DNA of 64,000 nucleotides from Candolleomyces eurysporus (taxonomy: Eukaryota; Basidiomycota; Agaricomycetes; Agaricales; Psathyrellaceae). Below the pieces are notes generated by a model. The model worked only from the letters and a program-made list of their open reading frames with translations. It was not told the origin of the DNA and did not search any database. The DNA is taken from NCBI GenBank assembly GCA_027579435.1, contig JANBPK010001484.1, positions 17,360-81,359 of the forward strand, given 5' to 3'. Positions within the stretch are counted from its first letter, which is position 1; each line of letters opens with the position of its first letter. This document shows, one piece after another, positions 35,081 through 46,236 of the stretch. The position numbers and the translations under genes were made by a program.

Positions 35081-35544
35081 GGCTTAGCAGGGGGCAGCCG
35101 CAGCAAGGAAGCTCCTGAAATAGATCCAGCGTTTTATAGAAATGAGATTCCCAACAAGGCTTTATTGAAAGCTTATCAACCCGCTCCAGACATCACACAT
35201 ACCGTGTCGGACAGCAGACCCGGGACCAAGAGCCCCTTCCCTTCAGGATTCCAAGTTGGGTGGGTAGACTGCGCTCTGGCAGGGCTTCGAAATGATCTTC
35301 TGCCTATATCATTGTTGAAGACATTCAAACGAAGCCGCACAGATTATAATTGAGAATTAGGAAGCCGTGCATCGCGGTGTGATGGTTCCAGAAAGAGTTG
35401 CTGCACGACGGTCTGTCATCATCGGTCGCGACCTTGGCCGCGGCACCATTCGCCCGTTTCGGTTCCCCACGCTCCTCCTCCTCCTCCTACCATCATCCTC
35501 TTCTCTGCTCAGGTGGTACGACAACCGCTCAACGTTCAACAACC
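35081..35544. promoter_or_regulatory. Divergent promoter region, NLR / copper transporter
   Basis: 464 bp between two diverging start codons. A CT-rich tract (35470-35505) precedes the transporter ATG. A plus-strand ORF at 35057-35353 has no recognised motif. Individual factor sites are not identified. Confidence 0.5.
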
Positions 35545-36381
35545 ATGAATCACGGCGACCATGGACACGGAGGGCACAATATGGCTGCATTGCCCAGGTG
35601 CTCGATGCACATGCTCTGGTAAGTCAAGCGCCCCGGCTATATGACTGCTATCCTCTTCGTCTCGCCTTGCATTCCGTATCTAAGCATATAGGGCTTCATC
35701 TCATTTCGCTTACTCCCGATGCAATGCGGCACTACTACAGGAACACCCAGATTGAAGGAACCTGCATCATCTTCCGGAGCTGGTACATCTCTTCCAAATC
35801 TGTATTCATAGGTTCATGCATCGCCATCGTCCTCCTCTGCGTCTTCCACGAATGGCTCCGCGTCTTCCAGCGAAAGGTCGACTACCGTGTCGCACTGGCA
35901 CTCCAAAAGGCCAACGGCGGTCCTGGTTCCTCCGGAAGGCGGTCCCCGAGCCCTAATAGGAGTGGCAGAAGCAGTCCTGAAGGTAATCTCGAGGATGCTG
36001 GATTGTTGTCCGGGAGGAGGTTGCTGAATACTTATTTGACAGGGTGAGTAACACATGTACTTGTGCTATAATAGCGAGCCATTCGCTGAATCCGTCGAAA
36101 AGGGTTCCTGTCCCTCAAACCTCTCGAATTCTCCGAGCGTCGATTTACGGAGCGACGGTGTTCATCTCGTTCTTCCTCATGCTGGTCTTTATGACCTATA
36201 ACGTGCGTTCCTCCACCTTCATCCTACTTTTGAGATGCTCAGACAGTCGTTGGTACAGGCATACCTCATTGCGGCTACTGTGTTCGGTGCTGCGCTCGGC
36301 CACTACATCTTCGGGGCGACTATGAATCCAGACACCATCTTGTCGGACGGTAGTCAAGGAAAGGGAATGGCGTGCCACTAG
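35545..36381 (+). CDS. Ctr-family copper transporter
   Basis: Trimeric membrane channel for Cu(I). The start MNHGDHGHGGHNMAALP is a Met/His-rich copper-binding N-terminus, followed by CSMHMLW. The donor follows ATGCTCTG (35619) and exon 2 resumes as WNTQIEGTCIIFRSWYI. TM1 is FIGSCIAIVLLCVFHEWLR; a long cytoplasmic loop is Ser/Gly/Pro-rich. The next exon begins VPVPQTSRILRASIYGATV with TM2 FISFFLMLVFMTYN, which keeps the family MxxxM-like pairing (M..VFM). TM3 has AATVFGAALGHYIFG with the GxxxG helix-packing motif. It ends GKGMACH. Introns at about 35620-35740, 36042-36100 and 36201-36257. Length and topology fit the Ctr2/Ctr4-like class; plasma membrane versus vacuole cannot be settled. Confidence 0.9.
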
Positions 36382-36577
36382 GGCATCTGCTGTGTCTCTG
36401 GTGTAGTATAACAAATGCATCTAGCCACCTCTGCGGTCATCGTCATACACCCCTCAGTTACTCATGTAATATTAACTCTGGTCGCTTGCTTGCTATCTAT
36501 TTCTCAATGTATGGGTTTCAGGAATTGCTATTGGCGTTGCTAGAAGTACAGTCGTTCATCAACTATTCATGCTAGAA

Positions 36578-37814
36578 TTATGAAGACTTCATCTCGGTAT
36601 CCTCGTCCTTCTTTGTCAAACCCTCGCTCAGCAAGAGAGCATCGATCTCGTGTGGTCGGTAGATCTTGGCCTTGGGTGTCTTTGTCGTTGGGTCCAGCGT
36701 GAGGACAGCAAATTCCACTAGAGCATCATCAGCATCGAAATCGAGATGAAGAAGAATTCCAGAAGGAATAAGGATAGGTTGGGATAAGGAGTGGGACAGA
36801 GTACGAACGTTTTTCGCTGTTCAAAGTCGTACTATCCATAGTCTTGCTCATCGTTCTGAGAACTAAACCAATGGCGTCCTTCACCAAGATATCGTCCTTG
36901 TATTCTTGCTTCAAGAGACTCTGGGCTGTACCGCTGTTGGCGCCGATGCAGGTTGCCTTCCAGCCGGAGTAGTTTCCTGACGGATCAGAGTGGTAGAGCT
37001 GGAATTCGTAGTGTGGGTCGTAGCCGGCGTAAAGGATCGAGACACCGAATGGTCGGAGACCTGATAGTTAAGCGGTTAGAATAATGAGCAATGGAAGGCG
37101 AGGAAAAAGTGGGGATAACGCACCTCCGTACTGCGTATACCCCTGCTTCAGATCGCATAATCTCTGAGCGAGCAACTCGACAGGGATATCTTCGTTGTAG
37201 GTCAAGAGATGGCGTTGAGCGGCAGAGCGACAGAAATTGACTAGAGAGTTGGCATCTGCAGTCAATCCTGCAACGCCTCCAATTACATTTCTACATCCCA
37301 AGAAAAAGTTCGGTCAGTTTCAGGGTAGTGTTATATCGAGATTAAAGAGGAACCGCGACGCACGTATTCAACAAGAAGATCTTCTCGCCGCTTCCTCCGT
37401 AGCCACCCTGCGTCGAAGCTGAGAGATCGAGCAGCTTTCCGGTGACTTTCTTCTCTGCTGCGAGGACTACACCGTCCTTTGCTAGTACGCCAAGTACGGT
37501 ACCGGCATGCGAGATGGCCTCCATGGCATATTCGACTGGGGGGTATGTTCGTCATGGCTCGAGATATATGGTGGGNTTTTTTAAGCTCACTTTGGTATAG
37601 ACGACCTGTTAAATCATCGTTATTTCTCCGATCTCGAGGTAAAAATGCGACGACGTACCTTCAGGCGAGAAGATCGTTGTTCGACCTTGATAAAGCCCAT
37701 AAGTCACTCTGCTTCAAGCCTGAGAGATCGTGTAGGAGACCTACTATCATATCGTCTGGCCTATTCTCTTGATTAGCCTATATCTCGTCCAGAAGCAACC
37801 TCAAGACGTACCAT
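36578..37814 (-). CDS. PRE9: 20S proteasome subunit alpha 3 (Pre9/PSMA4-like)
   Basis: Alpha-ring subunit of the 20S proteasome core. The exon chain on the minus strand gives [19 protein letters not shown], then an [20 protein letters not shown] block, the alpha-subunit signature. Later exons read [37 protein letters not shown] and [20 protein letters not shown]; the tail is [12 protein letters not shown]. The start codon stands alone in its exon: ATG is followed directly by GTACGT. The donor GTAGGT splits the DSR codon. An N next to T7 (37576) is in an intron. Housekeeping gene, no sign of damage. PSMA4/Pre9 is preferred over other alphas because of the [23 protein letters not shown] start. 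Confidence 0.92.
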
Positions 37815-38032
37815 GGTGGATTACAAGGAATAAGGATAGATAATTGATTGGACTGACGCGTCCTTGGGAACGATCGCAGCACACGCGTCGCCTCTCAGGT
37901 GCTCTCGGCATTCGCCGAGCAGGTATATTTCAATTTGGCAGTATTCCCCCTGTTGAGCCTTGTCCAGAGTCCTTCTTCTCGACCGTTGTTTTAATATTCT
38001 TTCTCTATATTGGAGGTCGAGGAGAGGGACTA

Positions 38033-38833
38033 TTAATCTCTACCTAAAAGCTTCCCCAACTCGAGCTTTGCCAATGCAATCTGTTCCTCAGTCGTACTCT
38101 CCAACGAGACCACAATAACACCCTCTTCGCCTGTCGGATCCTCCAAAGTGGCCAGCTGGCTATCCAGCATCGAGGCTTTGAAGAAGTGCCCGGGTCGCTT
38201 GCTCATACGGTCGTACAGCACCTCCCTCGGACCGTTAATGAAGACGAAATATGTCGGCAGCGTCGCGGGGCTCGGTGGGGCGATATTCTCGGGAATGGTC
38301 GTGGATTCAGTCGCAGGTTTGAGTCGACCTCGGAGGATCTCGCGATAATATTTCTTGAGTGCCGAACAGCCAGCCACGACGCCTTTTACCTCCTTCTTTG
38401 AAGCTGAATCCTCGTCCATGGTCTGACGGTCGAATGCCAACTCCTCAGCGCGCTTCCGGATAAGTTCTAACCAAGGCTCGCGGTCATGGTCGTTCAAGGG
38501 TACACCGGACGACATCTTCTTGATGTTAGATAGCGGGTGGAGGTCGTCCCCTTCGATGTAGGGCATTCCCAGCTCTCTGGCGAGTGCTGAGCCTAGTGTT
38601 GACTTTCCCGTCCCAGATACACCCTAAGCGGGATTTTTATCGATCTTCAGTATCGCGGATATTCGCCAAAACTTGGACAAGAGTGAAACCCAACTCACCA
38701 TCACGATTACGAAGATAGGCTGCTGGACTCGGACTCCTGGATTTGGTACGCCCCCTTCCTTATCCAACTTGCTGCCGACATCATTTTGACCACCGGTCTT
38801 TGGATGCACAGATGGACCTAATTCGTGCGACAT
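38033..38833 (-). CDS. Gluconokinase (GntK family)
   Basis: Phosphorylates gluconate to 6-phosphogluconate, feeding the pentose phosphate pathway; cytosolic. Start MSHELGPSVHPKTGGQ; the central beta strand IFVIVM is followed by an intron and then the P-loop GVSGTGKSTLGSALA. Next come YIEGDDLHPLSNIKKMSSG and PLNDHDREPWL, both diagnostic of GntK-type kinases, then CSALKKYYREILRG and RPGHFFKASMLDSQLATLED, which holds the substrate-binding motif. It ends KLELGKLLGRD. About 240 aa, slightly longer than bacterial enzymes because of an N-terminal leader and an insertion near TESTTIPENIAP. The start is the first ATG (38833). Confidence 0.93.
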
Positions 38834-40377
38834 CGATAACAAAATCCGTAAGCCTCGAGGTGGAAGTTAGAGATTGGGAATGGTCGCACGATAAAGCGCA
38901 GGACGATGCAGCCGTCTGCCAAATGCGACGATGAATTCTCGGAGTCACGGAGTATTAGTATAGATCTGGTTCCGCCGGGTCAAATGATCCTCTTCATAGG
39001 GGCGCCAAAGGGTGCCTCTCTCGAACTCTATACGGGCGTCCCGCGTCTAGTGGGTCCTAACGTGTCTAAATAACAATTTCGCAGACCGTAGTGGACATGG
39101 CTCTTGCGAAGGCAAGCAACTTAGCCCCCCCGAAACTTGGACGGTTTTCCATTGTCTATGGGCACACCCACCACCATCGAAATTTCTAGCGACCCTGGTT
39201 AGTCTATAAACCATCCACTTTCGACGTCACAAGACCTCACCTGCGTCAAATTTAAATATTGCAGTGCTAAAACCCAGGTCCCTTTGACAAGAATTTGCAA
39301 TTTTTGCGTCACCGTGTTCAAGTGCATTCCAGATGCAATCCCCTACAGCAATCGCAACGTATCTTTGCCGCTTATCTACCCATTAACACGGTTCTCAAAT
39401 TTAACCGGGCACCGCTGACACTGCTCTTTTTCTAATGCAGTGTTTTCCACCGGCGAGAGGTATCGTCACGGATGCCACGATTTCAATCTAGACAGCTGTT
39501 CTCGTGAGTGTTTTCTCATCTTGACTCTGTCATTGTATGCTGAATCTCCAGTTATAGCTATGCCTCGCCCAGCACATGGTCTCAGATCCATATTGACTCA
39601 CTGACCCCTCAAGAAGCGGCATTTAAATGGCTGGACTCCAGAGGAAACGTTTCCGAATCCTGACTCTTTGTGGCGATGCCATCCTTGAGTCAATCCTGAT
39701 GTTCCATAATCCTCGGATATTTCGAGTCCAGTCGAGCCTCGTTTTCTCTGTGTGAACGGTGAGCCTGAAAAATTGCGTCAATCACCTTTGACACCCTTGC
39801 TTCGAGAGCGCCCACAAGCACTTCGGTCGGGCATCCTCGGAGCATAAGTACTTACACCCAGGTCAACGGACGCGCTTGTTGCCCTGGACCCTGGTGTCTT
39901 GACTCAGATATGACTCTACGTGGATGGGCTCACTCTTTCCATACATTGCGGGCCATGAGGTGGACCCAACGCCTTTTTTGTACTGGGACCGCATAAATGA
40001 TATGGCCTCGAGGCAAACTCTGTTCCATAGATATCCCCACTTTGTGGTCCCCTCCTACGCGCCCGCTTATGCGATTCACTGCCTTCAACAGCAGCCACAT
40101 CCGTGTACCCGATTAAACACTGAGCGGGCGATTAGATTGGAGATAAGGACAAGCGCGCGAATAGGCTTCACCAGGGTTTGAACAGCCTGAGTCATGCGGT
40201 GATTGATCAGAAGACATTATGGTATCCGGGCCTCTTGCCGCGAGTGTCATGGCTCTGCGTCAATGCGTTGTGTATAAAGGTAGCGCCCATATCTTTCCGC
40301 AATTCTGTCCATCTCCACAATCCCCACCACTTCTCAATTCAATTCACAGCACCTTGAGGTGATCCAGACCTCTCATC
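38834..40377. other. Intergenic, 1.5 kb
   Basis: Between the divergent gluconokinase and DUF6699 genes. Scattered short ORFs (for example 39924-40181) show no known motif and no plausible splicing. No repeats or RNA genes found; contains the TATA box listed next. Confidence 0.45.
40273..40278 (+). promoter_or_regulatory. TATA box of the DUF6699 gene
   Basis: TATAAA in a GTGTATAAAGG context, 100 bp upstream of the ATG at 40378, followed by a C-rich leader (CCATCTCCACAATCCCCACC). Confidence 0.6.
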
Positions 40378-41114
40378 ATGGCAAATTGGTTCTCACAGTG
40401 GAACCAACCATACTATAACCCGAATCCACAACAGGCGTATGCTCCGGGACCTGGGGGTTATCCCGCATTTGGCCCTCCACAAGGTTACCCAGGCCAGTGG
40501 GGAGGGGGCGTGTATTCTGACGCCTACAGTGGAAGACCGCCCAGTTCGTGTCAACGTTTCTTCGCCTCATGCTGCTTATCTGACCACCACGACGCACAGT
40601 CACGAACAACCAATCCACCAAATACCCCACCTTAAATCCCATTCTCGCAGCAGACACCACTCTGCTTCGATTCGATATTAAAAGAAAGCCACGTTCTGAA
40701 ATCCTCGCGTCGACATACTACACGAGCCGCTACTCGCCTGCGAAGTCCTCTCCAACAACTCACTTCCGGTTGATCTCCAAAGCGTTCCCATGGTCGATCG
40801 AAATCCACTCCAGCGCGAATATCAACTGCGAGATGATTTGGGACGCTCTGTGGAGTGGCTTACAGCAGCCCCTGGAAGATTCGGAATGGGGATTCCTCAT
40901 CAGAGATAAGAAGCAAAGGGAAGTCTTGGAGGCTGCAGTCAAAAAGCGCTTAGAGCTCGAGCCAACTGGGGATAAGCGCCCGAAGAGGGTCGACTATCTT
41001 GGCGAGGTGACTCTGTTCAAGGGTCTGGAGCGTGACGAGGAGTTTGAGAAGTTGCGGAGTTTGCCTCAGGCCCAGGGGATCGCTGATACGTGGGTTGTGA
41101 AATTGACCTCTTAA
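40378..41114 (+). CDS. DUF6699 domain protein
   Basis: Unknown function; this family is common in Agaricomycetes. Start MANWFSQWNQPYYNPNP, then a Gly/Pro/Tyr-rich low-complexity stretch (AYAPGPGGYPAFGPPQGYPG). A 71 bp intron (40529-40599, CTGAC branch site) joins to 222 codons in frame. The C-terminal domain begins YPTLNPILAADTTLLRFDI and continues FRLISKAFPWSIEIHSS, WDALWSGLQQPLEDSEWGF and YLGEVTLFKGLERDEEF, the usual DUF6699 order ('NP.L......FD.......', 'P....I.I'). It ends ADTWVVKLTS. The GT donor (GTGGAA) is weak, but frame and domain continuity support it. Its TATA promoter suggests regulated expression. Confidence 0.75.
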
Positions 41115-41515
41115 TGAAACGTCTCCCGAACTGTTTACGACATGATCATGACTTCTTTATGACGACTCCTACTTCCCCCCCCCTCTCTCTTCACCCTCTT
41201 CGTCATTCGGTTCTCTTCTGATAAGGTCTCTCTTGTGTAAAATAGAAAAGGGGTCGCTATCGGGATGTATGGTGTAATCGATTAGGTGTATTAGTAGCAG
41301 GCAAAGAATGGAACGTATAACAGTACAGAATCCTTCCACCGGCCGAAGTTCGTACAGTACGCAAAGCGTAAAAACGGTACAAATACACAAGAAAACCAAA
41401 AAGAATTAGTACAAGCTAATCTCCAGTACGCCGATCCACAGCGCAGTTAAAAATACGTGTATATNAAAAAAATAGACGCAATATAGCGAACGAATATGTA
41501 TACTAAGAAAGTAAA
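41115..41515. other. Short convergent intergenic region
   Basis: 400 bp between the converging DUF6699 and low-complexity genes; contains an N before an A7 run (41465). No gene. Confidence 0.45.
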
Positions 41516-42154
41516 TTACCAGCGCTGCTGGGACGAAGTAATAGTAGCACGACTAAGATCATCGTAGTGAACTGTTCTCGAATGTGGGTCTCGCCCTCGC
41601 TGCTGCTGCTCCGCCCGCTGCAGCATACGATTCCTCGTCCACCTCGCCTGCTCCACCGCTTTCTGCATTTCGTACTCCCGAACTGCTGGATGACTGTAAT
41701 ATTCGTCCTCCAGCGTCGACAGCGTCGGTTCGGGCATCCGTCTCGGAGTAATGGTACTCCGGCTGTTGTAGTAGCTATCGTGGCTTGCGGATCGGCCCAT
41801 TGGAGCGCTGGTATGATAGTGCTTACTGCTGCTCGCTGCTGGAGGACTCCGACTTATATTCCCGGAACTAGGGACTTTCAGGTGGTTATGATGACTGCTG
41901 CCCGAGTGTTTAGGCGATCGGGAGGGAGAACGGTGACCATGGGAATGGTTGTGCCGAGATATTAGCACTGGGTGTGGAGTAGGAGCCGTGCGATGGGATG
42001 GATACGAAGACACGACGGGTGGTTGACTCTGAGGAGTAAGGACAAGCACGACTTTGTGCTTCGATGAACGAACGATGTTTATAGGTTTGCTACTGGAACT
42101 TGGGAGAGGTAGTTCCTTTGCGGCGTGCGAGGAGTGTTTCGAGATGTGAGGCAT
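41516..42154 (-). CDS. Hypothetical Ser/His/Pro-rich protein
   Basis: A single open frame from ATG at 42154 (MPHISKHSSHAAKELPLP) to 41516. The N-terminal half is rich in Ser, His, Pro and Lys (HNHSHGHRSPSRSPKHSGSS). The C-terminal part is more structured: TLSTLEDEYYSHPAVREYEM followed by a helical, charged stretch QKAVEQARWTRNRMLQRAEQ that may form a coiled coil. It ends TITSSQQRW. No known domain. The strong bias toward one frame and the clean end near an AT-rich 3' flank support it being real, but homology is unknown to me. Confidence 0.5.
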   Translation of the reverse strand: MPHISKHSSHAAKELPLPSSSSKPINIVRSSKHKVVLVLTPQSQPPVVSSYPSHRTAPTPHPVLISRHNHSHGHRSPSRSPKHSGSSHHNHLKVPSSGNISRSPPAASSSKHYHTSAPMGRSASHDSYYNSRSTITPRRMPEPTLSTLEDEYYSHPAVREYEMQKAVEQARWTRNRMLQRAEQQQRGRDPHSRTVHYDDLSRATITSSQQRW

Positions 42155-43272
42155 TCTATGAAATGTGTGTGAGGCGACTTGTGAGGTAGTGTCACTTGGG
42201 GGAGTATTCGGATGAGTGGGGGGTCTGGAGGTCCGCGTCAAAGCACTTTATATTCATCTTTTAGATATGGAGGCAAATGGAGAAACGATGATGATGCGAT
42301 GCGGAGGAGTATGCTCTGCGAAATTTACAGCTGTGCGTCATCATTCCATCCACATCGAAGGCGGGATCTGGAAAGAGCTGGCGACAGAATTCCGAGACGT
42401 ACGTCGCGTTGAGGCTCCTGTTCACCAACACGTTGCGCGGAGCAGTGACATGTGAAGAGAAACAATTAAAGTGTGTTGTCAGAAGCGCTGAGGAGCCGCA
42501 GCAGAGTTCTCTAGATAGGGGCAAGAACTTGATTGACTGTGCTCAGAAGTGCCCCAGATTGGAAGCACCACTCACTGGCCCATGTCAAGGAGGAGCAAGT
42601 AGGAAAAGATTAGGATGAGGTGAGAGACACGCGGCAGCCTCGTGTTCAATACCACCGGGCGCAATCCGAGCTCCATGGCTCCTGTTGAGGAGCATGTGAA
42701 GACTACAGCTTTGGACGGTACTGCAGAGTCTAGAACCTGGGATGAAATTCACAAATATAGCACAGCCTTTGTAGCGTTTATTTTTCATGCTCGGTTAAGC
42801 TCTTCCTCTGCTCGAGACTTTGCCGTTGCTTTGCCACGCACCGAGGACTTGACGACAGAGATTTGAGGTGGAAAGCGAAGCGAGCACGGTCTATTCCGAG
42901 GTTCGGGAGAATCGCCAATCAATCTGTTACGTCATTGACTCAGAGAAAGGCTCCGTTCCGCTCACTAATTATAATCCTGACTTCCGTCAACGCGTCATGT
43001 CACCTGGTGATGTAGATGTACATACGCCCAGAATGAGGACTTTGAAGCGGTAGAGGGTCCGTCAAACGAATGACTAGTACTTAGATACAGCACAGGTGAA
43101 TTACAGATATATAACAACGAGAGAGTTTAGCAACATGGCAATGATACAAATAAATTGCTCTATACAGTCTAATAGTTCAATGATGAATCCCAGAGAGAAA
43201 GAAAAATACACCATAATGCACAAGCCCGTACCTGAGTCCCCATCCAACCTTCCACGGAAAAGGCGACCGGAA
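42155..43272. other. Intergenic, 1.1 kb
   Basis: 5' flank of the hypothetical gene and 3' flank of the arrestin-like gene. Small ORFs (42409-42618, 42642-42866 and others) have no motif. AT-rich near 43080-43220. Confidence 0.4.
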
Positions 43273-46236
43273 TCATGAAACATCCCTCCGTCTTCCAGTT
43301 CTGATCTCTATACCATCATCTTCACTCACATCCCCACTTCCACCGCCATGACTCTGACCACGAGGACCGCTCTCCACGGTTCTTTGAGAAGGCACAACCA
43401 CACCCATGCTCTGAAACATACCCACTAAATTCCCATCACTGGCCACCCTTCTCTCAGCTTCGACCCCTTCTCCCGTCGCTATCCCCGTCCTCATAGGTCT
43501 ATTTCGAACGGTCTGATCTAAACGTGATGATGATCCACTCTGAGACAGTTGAGCCATAGGTCGACCACTAGGTCGGTGCCTTGAATCTCTCGCCGCCTCC
43601 TCGTAGCTCGGCAATCCCTGCAAACTGCTCAAAGGAGGTACACCGCCAATGAACCCCCTCGAGGCGATCGAGTAATCCGGCACTTCAGTGAAAGCCCGGT
43701 GAAGCATCGCATCGTTGCTGGTCGGACTAATAGCAGCTGTAGTAGTGGCAGAAGGGGAAGCCAAAGGAAGATGGGCTGTCGATAGGCCCGAACTTTGAGG
43801 CTGATGGCATTGAGACGGGAACGGAGATGAAGGTCTTGATGGTGTCGACGATGATACGATTGACGGTGCTGATGACGGGTCAGGGGAGAAAGCCAAAGAG
43901 CTGAGGTTCGAGGGTACAGAACCCGATCGGGTGGGGCCTAGGCGAGAAGACGAAGAACCGGAATCGTTCGCATGTGCATACGGGCGGGAGGAGGAATGTG
44001 GATGCGGCATTGGGAACTGTGTCCCCGACCCCGGCCCATGGTGTTTCGTAAACGCAAATCCTTTCATAGCCCCTTTCAAAAACCCGCCCAATCCCCGATG
44101 GTGACCATGATGACCATGGCTATGGTGGCTAGACGTGGAAGAGCCCTCGACTGGGGATAGCGGTCGACTTGGATGACCGCGTTCTGGACTCCCGGCTCTG
44201 CTATGTGTACGGCTCCCTGCGTGACTTCGTGCACGACCGGCCTCAGCATCACCGAACCTTGCTCTCGGGTCTTCACTAAGGCTGATCATCAACTCAGAGT
44301 TGACCCAGTCCAGCGGCGTGCTGACTGAACTATCGGGAGCATGAGGGAGGTGGGCCATTACGTGACTGTCGGCGTCGAGGGGTGTAACATATCCGGAGGT
44401 TGGGTTCGAGGAATGTCCGACGAAGCGAGCTTGGCCTGCGGGAGTGTGATTGGGAGACGAATTTGCCGCAGTTCCCGGATGCGAAATGTGAGTGGGAGGG
44501 GTATGGCCACCGGAACCATTTGCGCCCGCCGACAAAGCGCTGGGGACGTGATTCATAGTCTCGTGAGTATTCACGAGCGACGATTCCCCACCTGGACCTC
44601 CGGTTGCCGAGTTCACGAAACTGGCGGGGGAAACCGGCGACAAACCATGCTGAATCCATGGATTCGTCACTCGCATAGTAACAGCTTCAGGTAGATACAT
44701 GTTCGCGACTCGGTCCCGAACATGAGCTGTGTAACTGGGCAACTGTCGATCCTCTGCATCGTCTATCACATGCGAATCATCTCCGCCGAGTCCAAGGTCT
44801 TCCTGTCCGTAACTCGCCAGTCCAGGAGCGAGTACGGCGCGTCGTGTCATTCGAGTGCAACCCCTCACTTCATTCAGTAGCTGGCGATCGAGGATGGCAA
44901 TGGGAAGAGAACATCGTAGTTCGCTGATATGGGAGTCAGGATTTCGGATGTATATTGACCAACGGACGCGGTGTGTCACGGTTATGGGTTCGAGCGTATG
45001 TGATGGAATTATATCAGCAGCACCGTCGGGGAGAGGGAGGAATAGCGCGACTGTTAGGTCAGCTGAGATCTCATCCGAATGCTCTGGGGAACTCGAAGAT
45101 TCAGCGGGAGGTGCCTCTGACCTCGGAGGGGGTAGAGGTGGAACGGAGGGGGAGGGGGAGGCAGTGGTGGTGGTGGTGTAGGTGGAAGAGGAGGACGCGA
45201 CGTCTGTAGCTGTGGCTGCAGTTGTGGATAACGAGGTCTGTGTTGTTGTAGGGGATGTCGATGATCGTGAACTTGGTGGGGTCCCTCTGGGACTTCTAGG
45301 AAGATTGGTCTTTCCAATAATAAGCCAGGACTGGTTTACGTCAATTAACACTGGTCGACCTTCGATTAAATCGTGCCTTGAACTAGCGACGACACGACTG
45401 CTCTCTTGGTTGCCACTTCGCGCGAATACTTTCGTAGTTTCGACGATGTTCGTGATGATAGATTCCACCCTAGTGCCCTTCGCCAGCGGACAAAACTTGA
45501 AAAGCGAGCCCACTTTGTCGCCCATCGCCCATGCTTTGTGCGGAAGTACAACTGAGTACATGATCTTGTCAGGCCATGTGTTTTCAATCTCGAGAGTCTG
45601 TTGATACTCGAGGGCCTCTTCGGTGAAGGATCGGAGTAAAGGTACCGAGATTGTGCACTGAAGGTTGTGTGCGAGGAGTGGACGGACGACGAGCGCCCGC
45701 AGCTTGTAAGCAATGGAGGCTCCGCCAAGGACTGGCGTGGAAATGCTTGAAGGCAATGACCCGCCGACTTCGAGATGGAAGGGAAAGTAATGTCGGCCTG
45801 CTTTGAGGGTACGGGCATGCTTCGCTGATCCTTCAAGGAACGACCAATTGTGATGACAAATGACATAGGTCAGCGAGTTCGTGCTGTTGATTAAGCTGAG
45901 AGAGCAACGATGAGAGATAAATAATGGCAGAAGCAGGAGGCAGAGGACGTACGACTCGTTCGCTGGGATGGGTATACGAGCTTTGCCTCTGAATTGAAGG
46001 GTTATCTCCTTGATAGAGGTTGCTTCGGTCAGGTGCAGGACGACATTGCCGCTCAGCCTCGTGGGTTCTACATCTGGTCCTGTCCCTTTGAGGGTTAGGT
46101 AGGGGGCGTCGAGGACGATGTCGACAGAGGGCCTATCCTTGGCCGATGGGAGGGCAAAGCGGCCCATATCTTGGAGGTCGTGGTCAGGGTGAGGTTCGCC
46201 ATCGTGGTCTGAATTGGTGTTTAATAGAGACGCCAT
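43273..46236 (-). CDS. Alpha-arrestin-like protein
   Basis: Probable adaptor that links membrane transporters or receptors to a Rsp5-type ubiquitin ligase. Start MASLLNTNSDHDGEPHPD. The arrestin N-domain includes VDIVLDAPYLTLKGTGPDVE, LSGNVVLHLTEATSIKEITL and FRGKARIPIPANES. A 63 bp intron (45889-45951, in frame, so it looks like coding sequence) is followed by SFLEGSAKHARTLKAGRHYF and FPFHLEVGGSLPSSI. The C-domain includes IMYSVVLPHKAWAMGDKVGS and ISELRCSLPIAILD. The last 500 residues are disordered and Ser/His/Pro-rich, with a possible PY-like motif GLPSYEEAAR. Length about 965 aa. The choice of ATG follows a non-ATG extension. Substrates cannot be told. Confidence 0.8.
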   Translation of the reverse strand: MASLLNTNSDHDGEPHPDHDLQDMGRFALPSAKDRPSVDIVLDAPYLTLKGTGPDVEPTRLSGNVVLHLTEATSIKEITLQFRGKARIPIPANESYVLCLLLLPLFISHRCSLSLINSTNSLTYVICHHNWSFLEGSAKHARTLKAGRHYFPFHLEVGGSLPSSISTPVLGGASIAYKLRALVVRPLLAHNLQCTISVPLLRSFTEEALEYQQTLEIENTWPDKIMYSVVLPHKAWAMGDKVGSLFKFCPLAKGTRVESIITNIVETTKVFARSGNQESSRVVASSRHDLIEGRPVLIDVNQSWLIIGKTNLPRSPRGTPPSSRSSTSPTTTQTSLSTTAATATDVASSSSTYTTTTTASPSPSVPPLPPPRSEAPPAESSSSPEHSDEISADLTVALFLPLPDGAADIIPSHTLEPITVTHRVRWSIYIRNPDSHISELRCSLPIAILDRQLLNEVRGCTRMTRRAVLAPGLASYGQEDLGLGGDDSHVIDDAEDRQLPSYTAHVRDRVANMYLPEAVTMRVTNPWIQHGLSPVSPASFVNSATGGPGGESSLVNTHETMNHVPSALSAGANGSGGHTPPTHISHPGTAANSSPNHTPAGQARFVGHSSNPTSGYVTPLDADSHVMAHLPHAPDSSVSTPLDWVNSELMISLSEDPRARFGDAEAGRARSHAGSRTHSRAGSPERGHPSRPLSPVEGSSTSSHHSHGHHGHHRGLGGFLKGAMKGFAFTKHHGPGSGTQFPMPHPHSSSRPYAHANDSGSSSSRLGPTRSGSVPSNLSSLAFSPDPSSAPSIVSSSTPSRPSSPFPSQCHQPQSSGLSTAHLPLASPSATTTAAISPTSNDAMLHRAFTEVPDYSIASRGFIGGVPPLSSLQGLPSYEEAARDSRHRPSGRPMAQLSQSGSSSRLDQTVRNRPMRTGIATGEGVEAERRVASDGNLVGMFQSMGVVVPSQRTVESGPRGQSHGGGSGDVSEDDGIEIRTGRRRDVS

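Noticed and set aside
45366..45866. 166-aa minus-strand ORF within the arrestin-like gene
   Set aside because: Alternative frame of the arrestin domain without motifs.
45889..45951. Hydrophobic insert in the arrestin domain that looks coding
   Set aside because: GTACGT...CTCTCAG with length divisible by three; the arrestin fold continues without it, so it is an in-frame intron.
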